From contig OZ004589.1 in the NCBI GenBank assembly GCA_963924555.1, positions 3,224,001 through 3,288,000 of the forward strand: a stretch of 64,000 nt of DNA, in the 5' to 3' direction. Below, piece after piece: positions 44,423 to 54,963 of the stretch. A program made the translations under genes and the position numbers. Under the pieces are notes generated by a model, which worked only from the letters and a program-made list of their open reading frames with translations, had not been told where the DNA came from and made no database searches. Position 1 is the stretch's first letter. Each line of letters begins with the position of its first letter. This DNA comes from Crambe crambe. Taxonomy: Eukaryota; Porifera; Demospongiae; Poecilosclerida; Crambeidae.

Positions 44423-45581
44423 GAGTGTCAAAATTATTTTAATGTGTGTAAACCCCGTGTGCGCATGCGTAGCAGGGGGTATGTCTTTGCTCATGAGTTA
44501 ATGAAGGAGCGTAGTGAACAGTTGTATATACCGGTGTAGGAGCGATATGGGGCCCCCCGTGATATGGGGCCCCCCGGCCGTATATCACTAGTGAAATGGG
44601 GCCCCCAGGGGGGCCTCAAAGCGCTAGTATTTTGGGGCTCCCCCAGTGAAATGGGGCCCATGCACGCGTGCTGGCAATCAGCTGGGAATAGCAGCTAGCT
44701 ATGTCAGTATTCCTACACAGCCATCAAAAGAGTACTTGACAGGTGGAGTGTATCCTGATGGCTATGACAAGCAGTCTAAGAATGAGGAGGAGGAAGATCC
44801 ACAAAACTGCAGCATATAAAAATTGCTATAGGTGCTAGGCTGATGTGTTGATTTGGTGGGCAGAGGTTCTTGGAGTTAGCCCCTAGAGACACTAGGTTCA
44901 TGCGTGCCTGCCCTGTTCATCTAGGCATGCATAGCTAGCTGCCATGAGTTTCAGGGGGCTAACCATGTGAGGTAGGCGCCATTGACTTGGGCTAGCTGGT
45001 ATGCATTGCATACAAGAGGCAAAGATACATAGTTTCTATATAGATTCCTCATAGCTGTACAGCATTCTAATGGTGTGTTAGAGTCAGTTGGAGTATTATA
45101 ACCACGATCGAGTGTGAATTTTCTGACTTGCTTCATAGACTCTGTGACGTTGACCATACAGACTGAGATACTTTTCTAGTGTTATGTGACACAGCTTACT
45201 GAGTAGAAAATAAGGAACCTCACCTAGCTAGATAGCTATTTTGTGGTAGAACTATCCGGTTAATTGTGGACCAAGATGACATTTTCTCATCTAGCACGTG
45301 ACATATAGCTAGAGTTTTACCACGCTTCTTCCATGCTTCTTCCAAGGTGATTTTTTTGATAAAGAGTTTGGTGCTACAGAACTAAAGCATAGTGAAACAT
45401 GTTGCCAGACTAACACCACGTGCTGGTGAAGCTGGAAATAAAATAAAGTGAAGTGAAGTATGTACAAAGGTTGTAACTTAGAGAACTATAGTATAAAAAT
45501 AAAAATTTGTAGTGGCTGTAGTAGGTTAAATGGCATGTTGAGCAAGGACAGCATATATGATATGTACATAGCCTGGCTTGA

Positions 45582-45793
45582 TTAAAGTTGTTCATGAAAT
45601 GTGCCATGAAAACTGTAAAAGTTGAATGACTTTTCAAGATTCACTTGAGGCATTGAGTTCCACAGCCATGATATTCTGCTGAAATAGAAGTGGCGGCCCA
45701 TGATGGTGCGATTAAACTTGTACTCCAGTTTGTTGTTCAATGCTTCCCTAGTTGCATTTGTAGAGAAGCAGATGTAGTCTGAGATGTCTAGCT
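45582..45793 (-). pseudogene. LINE reverse-transcriptase C-terminal fragment
   Basis: An open stretch ending at 45582-45584 reads NATREALNNKLEYKFNRT, then HFYFSRISWLWNSMPQV, then FYSFHGTFHEQL and a stop. This is the typical C-terminal end of non-LTR retrotransposon polyproteins (arginine/phenylalanine block, LWNSLP motif, final FK-type helix). It is in the same strand and order as the RT fragment at 47225-47969, so it may be the same LINE, split by the array between. Confidence 0.65.
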
Positions 45794-45959
45794 AGACTGG
45801 AGAAAACTACCAATCTCTCTCTCGCATCCATGCAGTAACAATTCTTCAGCCTTGAGGATTTCATTATTCACTGAGGGGGGACAGTGAATTATGGACATTA
45901 TTCACTGGTGAAAATTGTCCACTGGGACAAATTTTGGGAGGACAATATTCAGACACCAT

Positions 45960-47095
45960 AAGCTTTTATTTTGTTAGGAAGCTTGGAAAACTGAGGGAGC
46001 CCCATATCACTGACAGCTTTTATTTTGCTAGGAAGCTTGGAAAATTGAGAGAGCCCCATATCACTGACTGGTCCCTATAGCTTATTTTGCTAGGAAGCTT
46101 GGAAAATTGGGGGAGCCCCATATCACTGACTGGTCCCTATAGCTTATTTTGCTAGGAAGCTTGGAAAATTGAGGGAGCCCCATATCACTGACTGGTCCCT
46201 ATAGCAAAAGCTTTTATTTTGAAAATTGAGGGGGCCCCATATCACTGACTGGTCCCTATAGCAAAAGCTTTTATTTGCTAGGAAGCTTGGAAAATTGAGG
46301 GGGCCCCATATCACTGACTGGTCCCTATAGCTTTTATTTTGCTAGGAAGCTTGGAAAATTGAGGGAGCCCCATATCACTGACTGGTCCCTATAGCAAAAG
46401 CTTTTATTTTGCTAGGAAGCTTGGAAAATTGAGGGGGCCCCATATCACTGACTGGTCCCTATAGCAAACACTTTTATTTTGCTAGGAAGCTTGGAAAATT
46501 GAGGGAGCCCCATATCACTGACTGGTCCCTATAGCAAAAGCTTTTATTTTGCTAGGAAGCTTGGAAAATTGAGGGAGCCCCATATCACTGACTGTCCCTA
46601 TAGCTTTTATTTTGCTAGGAAAATTGTGGTCCCTATAGCAAAAGCTTTTATTTTGAAAATTGAGGGGGCCCCATATCACTGACTGGTCCCCATAGCAAAA
46701 GCTTTTATTTTGCTAGGAAGCTTGGAAAATTGAGGGAGCCCCATATCACTGACTGTCCCTATAGCTTTTATTTTGCTAGGAAAATTGAGGGAGCCCTATA
46801 TCACTGATGGTCCCTATAGCAAAAGCTTTTATTTTGAAAATTGAGGGGGCCCCATATCACTGACTGGTCCCTATGGCAAAAGCTTTTATTTTGCTAGGAA
46901 GCTTGGAAAATTGAGGGGGCCCCATATCACTGACTGGTCCCTATAGCAAAAGCTTTTATTTTGCTAGGAAGCTTGGAAAATTGAGGGAGCCCCATATCAC
47001 TGACTGGTCCCTATAGCATGCAAAAGCTTTTATTTTGCTAGGAAGCTTGGAAAATTGAGGGGGCCCCATATCACTGACTGGTCCCTATAGCCCTA
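45960..47095. repeat. ~70-bp tandem array
   Basis: About 16 full or partial copies of a unit with GCTTTTATTTTGCTAGGAAG, GGAAAATTGAGG and AGCCCCATATCACTGACTGG, then TCCCTATAGCAAAA. Copies differ by deletion of the GCTAGGAAGCTT segment and by AGCCCC versus GGCCCC. The unit contains HindIII-type AAGCTT sites and short inverted repeats. Confidence 0.93.
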
Positions 47096-47224
47096 GGAAT
47101 ATGGGGACTACGGGGTCCCCATAACCCTAGTTGTATGGGGCCCCCCCAGCCCTAAATCTCTAGTGATTTGGGGATGGGGGGCCCCAAAACCAGGGGGGCC
47201 CCATTTCACTACTACACCGGTCCA

Positions 47225-47969
47225 TTCGATGAGTAAAATGAAAAATTTTCCTCGTGTTTGTAGCTAGGCCAGACCACTCTAATAGGGTGGCATAATCATT
47301 TTTCCTGAATGTGAGTGATATAGTAAGGATCCCAGACTGGAGCTGCATAATCAAGAATCGGTCTAACATTAAGAGAGATACATTTGCACACTGCTTGAGT
47401 AAGTGAAAATACCTGTATAGCTAAGGTTTGGTGGACATGAAAGGTTGCATATTCCCAAGTGGAACCAAAGGTACCAACAACTGCCGATTGAACATACGCA
47501 TAGTCACCAGGACACTTTATTTCCCTGTAAAGGAGAATATCATCAGCAAAGAGGGTCATCTGGGAGCCATTTAAGATCATGTTTGATGCCTTGTTTATGT
47601 AAATCAGAAAAAGCGGAGATCCTAAAGCAGAGGTCCTAACACAGAGCCTTGGGGAACCCCTTGATGTTTCACATGACATGCCACCAACAACGTGATCTGG
47701 CATAGAGGTAATTTCTCAGCCAACATGTAGCAAACACCGAATATGGAATGGGGGACTTTATCAAAAACTTTAGTGAGATCCAAGAAAAAAGCACAGACAT
47801 CATATCCACCATCCAGAACTGTAAGCAAGGTGCATGTAGTTGATCTACCCTCAAGAAAGCCCATTCCATGAAATAGGGTCCCAGAACCATTCCTGTTCCG
47901 TTCCATAGAATAGTGAGGCCTGCCAGTCACTGAGGAACACTGCAGATCACCAGGAATACTACCAGTCAC
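47225..47969 (-). pseudogene. LINE reverse-transcriptase fragment
   Basis: Two overlapping frames (frameshift near 47640-47700) give RT blocks in order: RSTTCTLL, FFLDLTKVFDKVPHS, QGVPQGSVLGPLL, LFLIYINKAS, LFADDILLYR (catalytic FADD) and RPILDYAAPVWDPY. These identify a non-LTR retrotransposon RT of the jockey/CR1 type. The 5' part is cut by the minisatellite at about 47970 and the 3' part by the GC-rich element at 47216. It is not functional. Confidence 0.85.
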
Positions 47970-48164
47970 TGAGGAACACCTGAGTCACCATCAGTCACTG
48001 AGAAACACTGCCAATCACTGAGGAACACCATCAGTCACAGAGGAACACTGCAGATCACCAGGAACACTGCCAGTCACCGAAAAACACCATCAGTCACCGA
48101 GGAATACTGCCAGTCACTGAGGAACACAATCGGAACACTGAAGATTACCAGGAACACTGCCAGT
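47925..48164. repeat. ~20-bp minisatellite, left part
   Basis: Units such as CAGTCACTGAGGAACACCAT and CACTGCAGATCACCAGGAA. It continues beyond the gypsy insertion at 52625-53545, so both parts form one array of at least 1.1 kb. Confidence 0.9.
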
Positions 48165-48326
48165 TGTAATGTTCATACTTACTATTATGTATCACAATCA
48201 CACATTATGTCATGATTACATCACAATCATATATCATGTCACAATTATGTAATTCACGATTATGTAATGATAAGTTAGTTGCCACGCGGTCCAAGCACAC
48301 AAGCGGTTTCTCCTTTGAACACTGTA
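48165..48326 (+). repeat. 5' LTR of the intact gypsy
   Basis: 162 bp, TGTAATG...ACTGTA. AT-rich with repeated TTATGT/CACAATCA motifs. The listed open frame starts inside it, but the likelier start codon is at 48353, after the LTR. Confidence 0.95.
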
Positions 48327-48328
48327 AC

Positions 48329-48344
48329 TGGCGACGAGGATTCG
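48329..48344 (+). other. Primer-binding site of the intact gypsy
   Basis: TGGCGACGAGGATTCG begins 2 nt after the 5' LTR, and its TGG pairs with a tRNA CCA end. The tRNA species was not identified. Confidence 0.75.
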
Positions 48345-48352
48345 AGGTACAT

Positions 48353-51300
48353 ATGGCAGAAGGAACGGCGAAACCAGGACTCGGTCTTACGCCACTCTCT
48401 CCATTTGACCCTCTAAGCGATCCCACAAGCCTAGGGCAACGCTGGAAGACATGGAAGCGACGTTTTCAAGTCTATGTGGCAGCCATGAAGATAGAAGACG
48501 CCCAGCAAAAGCGTGCTCTTCTATTGTACCAGATGGGCGAGGCAACTCAATCTATTTTCGACACCTTCACAGACACAGGTGATGATTATGACACAGCTAT
48601 GACTAAGCTAGACGAGTATTTTACTCCCAAGAAAAATTTAGACTATGAGGTATTCAAATTCAGAAATACTGCTCAGATGTCAGGTGAGACTATTGACCAG
48701 TATACCACTAGGCTTCGTAAGCTGGCTGCTAACTGTGATTTTACTAACATTGAGCGAGAACTAAAGTCTACCATAATTCAGAACTGTATCTCGAAACGAC
48801 TCAGACGAGTAGCTCTTCGTGATGACCTTACATTGGACGCTCTTCTTGCCAAGGGTAGATCCATCGAAGCCAGTGAGATGCAAGCCAGTGGAATGGAACA
48901 ATCATCAACGTCTGGTATGCAGAATGAAAAGGTGAACAAAGTCAGTTCAAAGAAGCATCTGAAGAAGCTGCCATTCAACCAACCAACCCCTCCACCTACT
49001 CAATCAACTCAGTGCCGCAACTGTGGACTCGCATGGCCTCACAAAGGCAGTCCCTGTCCTGCTAAGGGTCAGGTATGCAAGGCATGTGGCAAGCCCAACC
49101 ATTTCGCTCGTGTGTGTCGCACTAAGCTAGCAGTTCCCCCGAAACGTGGCAGAAGCCGTTTTCAGCCGAAGTTTGCATCTCGTGTTCATCAGGTGACTAC
49201 CGAAGAGACTGTGGACTCTGATTCAGAAGAGACCGACAGCAGTGATGATGAGTATCTCTTCACACTTGGTAATACAGCTAGTGGTGCCAAGACTCCCGTG
49301 ATTTCAGTTTCAGTTAACAACATCCCAGTTCCCATGATGATTGACACTGGAGCATCCACAGACATCATTGATGAAAGCAGTTTCAGTGACATCCAACGGA
49401 ATGGAGAAATTGAACTCCTACGATCTACCAAACGTATATTTGCATATGGATCTGACTCCCAACTTCATGTACTAGGCCAGTTCACCGCTGATATTTGCAT
49501 TGGAACCAAACATGTCCAGTCTACGATCCACGTCATCCGAGGCAATCATGGCTCTCTATTGAGTTACAAGACTGCTTGTGATCTGGGTATTATTGATGTC
49601 AAGGTTAACCAGATACAAACTCAGCAAACCTCTGATGAGCTGATTAAGCAGTTTCCCCATTTGTTCAAGGGCATTGGAAAACTCAAGGACACAGAACTTC
49701 ACCTTCATATTGATGACTCTGTTCCTCCGGTAGCACAGCGTGCACGTCGTGTTCCTTTCCATCTTCGGAAGCAAGTGTCGGAAGAACTGGAGCAGCTTGA
49801 ACGTCAAGGCATCATTGAGAAGGTCAACGGTGCCACACCATGGGTCTCTCCACTAGTAGTTACTCCCAAAAAGAATGGAAGTGTCCGTCTCTGTGTGGAC
49901 ATGAGAAGACCAAATGAAGCCATTCGAAGAGAGAGACACCCCAGTCCGACTCTAGACGACCTCATTCACATTCTAAATGGAGCCACTGTTTTCTCAAAAC
50001 TCGATCTGAGATCTGGTTACCATCAGATTCCACTTGCACCTGAAAGCCGACATATCACAACATTCGCTACACATGAAGGCCTCCGTCGCTATCGTCGTTT
50101 GAATTTCGGAACTAACTCTGCCAGTGAAATTTTTCAAAACATCATTGGTGAACAACTCCATAACATTCCCGGTTCATTTAACATTAGTGATGACGTCATC
50201 ATTTTCGGCAAGACTCAAGCTGACCATGACCGGGCACTGAAAGCAGTTTTTCAGAAGTTTTCTGATGTCAATTTGACCCTCAACAAGTCTAAATGTGAGT
50301 TCAACAAACCCTCTATCTCCTTCTTTGGTTTTATCTTCTCCAAAGATGGCATCTCACCAGATCCTGAGAAAGTTTTGTCTATCCAGAATATGAGCCCCCC
50401 TAAATCAGTATCAGAAGTCAGAAGCTTTCTTGGCATGGCGACTTATTGTGCCAAGTTCATTCCTTCATTCAGTAATGTTTCACACCCTTTGCGTGAACTG
50501 ACGAAGAAGAATAGTTCATTCCAATGGACCAAACTGCACCAAGCAGCATTTGAGAAGATCAAAGAGTTATTGACCAGTGAGACTACTATGGCATACTTTG
50601 ACCCCTCCAAGGAGACTGAGCTGACTACGGATGCATCTCCAGTTGGACTCTCTGCGATTCTGTCCCAGAGAACGCCAGGACAACTTGACCGTAGAATTGT
50701 AGCCTATGGCAGCAGGTCACTCTCTGATGTGGAGACTCGATATTCCCAGACAGAGAAGGAAGCTCTGGCGATTGTTTGGGCCGTCGAACATTTTCATCTC
50801 TACCTCTACGGAAAGCTGTTTACTTTGTACACTGACTGTAAGCCAGTGCAAATGATCTTGGGAAATCCTAAATCCAAACCTCCAGCTAGAATTGAGCGAT
50901 GGAATTTGCGACTGCAAAGTTACAATTTTCGAATAGTGCATACCAAAGGCAACCAGAATCCATCAGATTTTCTCTCTCGGCATACCAGCCTGGTTGAGTC
51001 GAAACAAGCAGAGAAGTTGGCTGAAGACTATGTCAATTTTCTCTCTCTACATGCAGTTCCTCGAGCAATGACGCTAGCAGAACTTCAGGAAGCTACCAAA
51101 GCTGATGCAACTCTCCAGTACCTCATACAAGTGATTCGTTCTGGGGAGTGGAGTGAGATACAGTCCGTTCAATCAGACGATGTGGACAAAGCGCAGATCA
51201 AGCTGTTTATGAACATCAAGGATGAATTGACTGTGAACTCCAACTCCAACCTCGTTCTCCGTGGCCAACGCATTGTCCTACCAACTGAATTGCAGCAGAG

Positions 51301-52432
51301 AGCAGTTCAGATTGCACATGAAGGACACCAGGGACTAGTGAAGACTAAGAAATTGCTAAGAGAGAAGGTCTGGTTTCCTGGAATTGACAAGATGGCAAAG
51401 AACCTGATCCAGAATTGTGTTGCATGTCAGGCTAACAGTCTGCCAGATCATCCTCAACCCCTCCAGATGACTCCGTTACCACCAAAACCATGGCACACCG
51501 TGAACGTTGATTTCTGTGGTCCGTTCCCTACCGGTGAGTACCTTCTTGTCGTTATTGACGCTTATTCTAGATTCCCAGAAGTGGAAATTGTTCACTCTAC
51601 TGCTGGAAGAGGGACCTTACAGAAGCTTGACCGTATTTTTGCTACACATGGCATACCCACTATTCTCAAAAGTGATAATGGTCCTCCATTTTTTGGGGAA
51701 GAATTCAGAGCTCACATGGAAGAAAATGGTATCAAGCACCAGAAGGTCACCCCATTATGGCCACAAGCAAATGGAGAAGCTGAAAGCTTTATGAAGCCAC
51801 TCACCAAAGCAGTTCGATCTGCACATGCTGAAGGGAGAGATTGGAAGAAAGAACTTTACCGATTTCTGTTGAATTACCGTGCAACTCCTCACAGTTCAAC
51901 AGCAGTTTCCCCTGCTGAGTTACTTTTCAATCGGAAGATTTCAATGAAACTTCCTGAAATTTGTGAAAAAAATAATTCTGAGATACAAGCCAAAGATTCT
52001 CAGGCGAAGCAGAAGATGAAAGAATATGCTGATCAAAGAGTTCAAGCTCGTGAATCCAATATAAATATTGGTGACGCTGTTCTCGTGCGTCAGAAGAAAA
52101 AGAACAAGTTTACAACCAAGTTTGATCCGTCTCCATACAAAGTTGTTGAAATCAAAGGAACCATGTTGACTGGTGTGAGAAATGAAAAGTACATCACACG
52201 CAACATAAGCCATTTCAAGAAAATCGAACCGACTATGAAAACTCCGGAATGCGATTCAGATGAATCTGATGACGATCAACTGAATGATGAAGCTGATACA
52301 CCTGACCTAGTTCCTGCTGTACCTGTTCCTGCTGTACCTGTTCCACCGCCTGCACCTCAGCCAACCAGGCGATACCCAGCCAGGTCTCGAAACCCGATTC
52401 ACCGCTATGGACAGAACATTTACGATAAGTGA
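48353..52432 (+). CDS. Gypsy gag-pol polyprotein
   Basis: 1359 residues from the Met at 48353; the frame is open further up into the LTR. Order: gag capsid-like region (SLGQRWKTWKRRFQVY); two zinc knuckles (49013-49120; CX2CX5HX4C and canonical CX2CX4HX4C); protease with DTGAS (49343 on); reverse transcriptase with LDLRSGYHQ and NISDDVIIFG (the usual YxDD Tyr is replaced, as in K02A2.6-like elements); RNase H (TTDASPVGLSA, ALAIVWAVEHF); integrase with HHCC (HEGHQG...CVAC) and DDE (VDFCGPF, SDNGPPF, ANGEAE); then a Pro-rich tail. Gag and pol are in one frame, with no shift signal. Nothing is broken, so the element could be active. Close to the broken copy at 22914-26341. Confidence 0.95.
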   Translation: MAEGTAKPGLGLTPLSPFDPLSDPTSLGQRWKTWKRRFQVYVAAMKIEDAQQKRALLLYQMGEATQSIFDTFTDTGDDYDTAMTKLDEYFTPKKNLDYEVFKFRNTAQMSGETIDQYTTRLRKLAANCDFTNIERELKSTIIQNCISKRLRRVALRDDLTLDALLAKGRSIEASEMQASGMEQSSTSGMQNEKVNKVSSKKHLKKLPFNQPTPPPTQSTQCRNCGLAWPHKGSPCPAKGQVCKACGKPNHFARVCRTKLAVPPKRGRSRFQPKFASRVHQVTTEETVDSDSEETDSSDDEYLFTLGNTASGAKTPVISVSVNNIPVPMMIDTGASTDIIDESSFSDIQRNGEIELLRSTKRIFAYGSDSQLHVLGQFTADICIGTKHVQSTIHVIRGNHGSLLSYKTACDLGIIDVKVNQIQTQQTSDELIKQFPHLFKGIGKLKDTELHLHIDDSVPPVAQRARRVPFHLRKQVSEELEQLERQGIIEKVNGATPWVSPLVVTPKKNGSVRLCVDMRRPNEAIRRERHPSPTLDDLIHILNGATVFSKLDLRSGYHQIPLAPESRHITTFATHEGLRRYRRLNFGTNSASEIFQNIIGEQLHNIPGSFNISDDVIIFGKTQADHDRALKAVFQKFSDVNLTLNKSKCEFNKPSISFFGFIFSKDGISPDPEKVLSIQNMSPPKSVSEVRSFLGMATYCAKFIPSFSNVSHPLRELTKKNSSFQWTKLHQAAFEKIKELLTSETTMAYFDPSKETELTTDASPVGLSAILSQRTPGQLDRRIVAYGSRSLSDVETRYSQTEKEALAIVWAVEHFHLYLYGKLFTLYTDCKPVQMILGNPKSKPPARIERWNLRLQSYNFRIVHTKGNQNPSDFLSRHTSLVESKQAEKLAEDYVNFLSLHAVPRAMTLAELQEATKADATLQYLIQVIRSGEWSEIQSVQSDDVDKAQIKLFMNIKDELTVNSNSNLVLRGQRIVLPTELQQRAVQIAHEGHQGLVKTKKLLREKVWFPGIDKMAKNLIQNCVACQANSLPDHPQPLQMTPLPPKPWHTVNVDFCGPFPTGEYLLVVIDAYSRFPEVEIVHSTAGRGTLQKLDRIFATHGIPTILKSDNGPPFFGEEFRAHMEENGIKHQKVTPLWPQANGEAESFMKPLTKAVRSAHAEGRDWKKELYRFLLNYRATPHSSTAVSPAELLFNRKISMKLPEICEKNNSEIQAKDSQAKQKMKEYADQRVQARESNINIGDAVLVRQKKKNKFTTKFDPSPYKVVEIKGTMLTGVRNEKYITRNISHFKKIEPTMKTPECDSDESDDDQLNDEADTPDLVPAVPVPAVPVPPPAPQPTRRYPARSRNPIHRYGQNIYDK

Positions 52433-52462
52433 CTCTACCTCCAATCTAAAGTAAGGGAGGGA

Positions 52463-52624
52463 TGTAATGTTCATACTTACTATTATGTATCACAATCACA
52501 CATTATGTCATGATTACATCACAATCATATATCATGTCACAATTATGTAATTCACGATTATGTAATGATAAGTTAGTTGCCACGCGGTCCAAGCACACAA
52601 GCGGTTTCTCCTTTGAACACTGTA
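52463..52624 (+). repeat. 3' LTR of the intact gypsy
   Basis: 162 bp, identical by eye to the 5' LTR, preceded by a purine tract (52452-52462). Confidence 0.95.
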
Positions 52625-53545
52625 CCAGTCACTGAGGAACACCATCAGTCATCATCAGTCACCGAGGAACACTGTCAGTCACTGAGGAACATCATCACTC
52701 ATCATCAGTCACCGAGGAACACTGCCAGTCACCGAGGAACACCATCAGTCACCGAGAAACTCTGCCAGTCACCGAAGAACACCATCAGTCACCGAGGAAC
52801 ACTGACAGTCACCGAGGAACACCATCAGTCACTGAGGAACACTGCCAGTCACTGAGGAACACCATCAGTCACCGAGGAACTCTGCCAGTCACCGAAGAAC
52901 ACCATCAGTCACCGAGGAACACTGACAGTCACTGAGGAACACCATCAGTCACTGAGGAACACTGCCAGTCACTGAGGAACACTATCAGTCACCAAGGAAC
53001 GCTGCTGATCACAAGGAATCACTGAGTAACACTGCAGATCACCGAAGAACACTGCCAGTCACTGAAGAACACCATCAGTCACCGAGGAACACTGCCAGTC
53101 ACTGAGGAACACCATCAGTCACCGAGGAACACTGCCAATCACTGAGGAACACCATCAGTCACCAAGGAACACTACCAGTCACCGAGGAACGCTGACAGTC
53201 ACTGAGGAACACCATCAGTCACCGAGGAACACTGCTAGTCACTGAGGAACACCATCAGTCACCGAGGAACACTGCCAGCAACCGAAGAACACCATCAGTC
53301 ACCGAGGAACACCATCAGTCACCGAAGAACACCGAGGAACTCTGCCAGTCACCGAAGAACACCATCAGTCACCGAGGAACACCGACAGTCACCGAGGAAC
53401 ACCGACAGTCACTGAGGAACACCATCAGTCACCAAGGAACACTGCCAATCACTGAGGAACACCATCAGTCACCAAGGAACACTACCAGTCACCGAGGAAC
53501 ACTGACAGTCACTGAGGAACACCATCAGTCACTGAGGAACACTGA
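52625..53545. repeat. ~20-bp minisatellite, right part
   Basis: Forty-odd units of CAGTCACCGAGGAACACCAT and variants, often alternating ACACCATCAGTCACCGAGGA with ACACTGCCAGTCACTGAGGA, so a 40-bp higher-order unit is visible. The open frame across part of it is a by-product of the repeat length. Confidence 0.94.
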
Positions 53546-54365
53546 ATGGCTACTCGAAGCACTTCACTATGATTGTGTAGCTTCTGGAAGATATAGCTAG
53601 CTGCTCTTTCTTACAATTCCAGTCTGCATGCAGTCAAGCAATTATGGTAACCGTAATTCATGATGTGGGTAGTTCTATCAAACTCGATGGGACTGACCCA
53701 AGTTTTAGCTATGTAGCTAAAACAGTATATTTTAACATTTTATACATTGTAGAGTAGGTAAAAAAATTGGTGGTAATTTGTGGTTCATGGCTTGTACGTA
53801 GGCATTCGGCAATGCCAGACTAAAAATTTAGCTGTTATTGCTATCATGCACTCTTAGCCCTCCTAATTTCAATAACCAAGCTCTTAAAATCCCTACTTCA
53901 CTCCCCCTTTAGCAACAAGTCCGTACCCATCACAAAACTCAAGAATCACAGCAATTATTACTAACTACTATACTATTCCTACTTCACTCCAGTCCTAGGC
54001 CTCCTAATTTCAATAACCACACCCATTTACAGGCCAAGATGAGATGTGAAGTAGGAATAGTTAGCTCGTATAGCTTGGTGATGGGTAAGGGGTTATACTT
54101 GACTGAAGTTCACTCTCTTGTTGCTGAACTTCTTTGAACTGCACACAGCCATTCCTACTTTTCTTTTTTATAACAAATTTTTTTTTCCTTTATCTATATG
54201 GACTGATAACTGTTGGCTATGTATAAGTTTGTGCCATCCATTAGTTTTCCAATTCCTTATTAGCTATAAATTATTATGGAGAATGAGAATATTCTTACAA
54301 ATCCAACCTCCAATAACAGAATGTGGGCAGAAGTGGGCATTCAGGAATTTATGTAGTATCATTAG
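53546..54365. other. Non-coding stretch
   Basis: No gene is supported. CCTAATTTCAATAACCA occurs twice (53859 and 54001), each near a TCCCTACTTCACTCC-type block (53889 and 53978). Confidence 0.45.
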
Positions 54366-54410
54366 TATCATCAGAGAGTGCGGTAGCACTCTCTAAGTAG
54401 GGATGGCGGG
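54366..54410 (+). repeat. Gypsy-LTR-like hairpin fragment
   Basis: Contains the perfect hairpin AGAGAGTGC...GCACTCTCT (54373-54394) followed by GTAGGGATG, as at 26363-26395. The preceding bases also match the presumed LTR start. Similarity fades after about 50 bp. Confidence 0.5.
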
Positions 54411-54489
54411 TCAAAGGTCATAAGACTGTATAAACTAAAAACTCTTCTTTCTCTTCTACCCTTGCTCTACAGGTTCTCAGAAGGCTACA

Positions 54490-54963
54490 GTGAGATAGCT
54501 ATTCAGGTTGTTAACTGACTTGGTGCATTCCCAGTTAGCATTAGAGTGTCTTCTCTGAACCCAGGCTACCACTCCTGTTCAGACTCGGTAGCCAGTCTCT
54601 CAAATAATGAGCCCTCATATGCTGTAATCTGGCAGCTCTGTGTTCTGCTGACTCTGCTCTCCTTCTAGCTCTCATTTGCTCTGCTCTTTCAGCATTATCT
54701 TCTGCTGACTCTGTACATTCCCTCCTCCTGGCTCTATCTGTCGCATTTCTTTGCTAGTCTTGTTTTTCTCTGTTCCTTTGACTCTGTTCTCCTTCTAGCT
54801 CTGTCTCTTTCATTTCCTTCATGAGGTCTCGCTCTTCTTTGCTGGTCAGTTTCTAGAGAGTGTTCTGGGGCCCTCCTTCGCTTGTTTTCTGGTTCTCTGG
54901 GTTCCATAATACTCGCTACAATAGTGTTTCAACTTCAAGCTTAACGAAAATGATTGCTTATTA
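54490..54963 (-). mobile_element. Helitron fragment, split by a second copy
   Basis: The minus strand carries the STPR-coding part of the Helitron (start-codon region MEPREPENKRRRAPEHS near 54908), broken by an indel near 54750. Its 5' remainder continues at 55686-55760 after the inserted copy. The 3' terminus is missing at the left edge, next to the LTR-like fragment. Confidence 0.7.

Larger units (their letters stand above)
44535..47216. mobile_element. CCGG-flanked inverted-repeat element (possible non-autonomous Ginger)
   Basis: The ends are TGTAGGAGCGATATGGGGCCCC and the complement of TGTAGTAGTGAAATGGGG, which fit TGTNR. CCGG lies immediately outside on both sides (44531-44534 and 47217-47220), the same target duplication as the Ginger at 29285-33087. 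The interior holds GC-rich ATGGGGCCCCC blocks, a LINE C-terminal fragment and a ~70-bp tandem array. The LINE fragments inside and outside complicate a simple single-insertion history, so the call is tentative. Confidence 0.5.
48165..52624 (+). mobile_element. Intact gypsy (Ty3-type) LTR retrotransposon
   Basis: 4460 bp with LTRs at 48165-48326 and 52463-52624 (162 bp each, identical by eye). It is flanked by CCAGT on both sides (48160-48164 and 52625-52629), a 5-bp target duplication. A primer-binding site (TGGCGACGAGGATTCG) starts 2 nt after the 5' LTR, and a purine tract (AAGGGAGGGA) ends at the 3' LTR. One unbroken gag-pol frame lies between. Identical LTRs imply very recent insertion. 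The target is the minisatellite array. Confidence 0.96.

Noticed and set aside
45960-47095. CRISPR-like array
   Set aside because: Units are directly adjacent with no unique spacers, and the setting is an animal genome.
48212-48352. N-terminal extension of gypsy gag into the LTR
   Set aside because: Translation from inside the LTR would cover the primer-binding site; the Met at 48353 right after it is the likelier start.
52577-52855. 92-residue repeat protein
   Set aside because: The frame starts in the gypsy LTR and runs through the minisatellite; it is an artefact of 20-bp units without stops.
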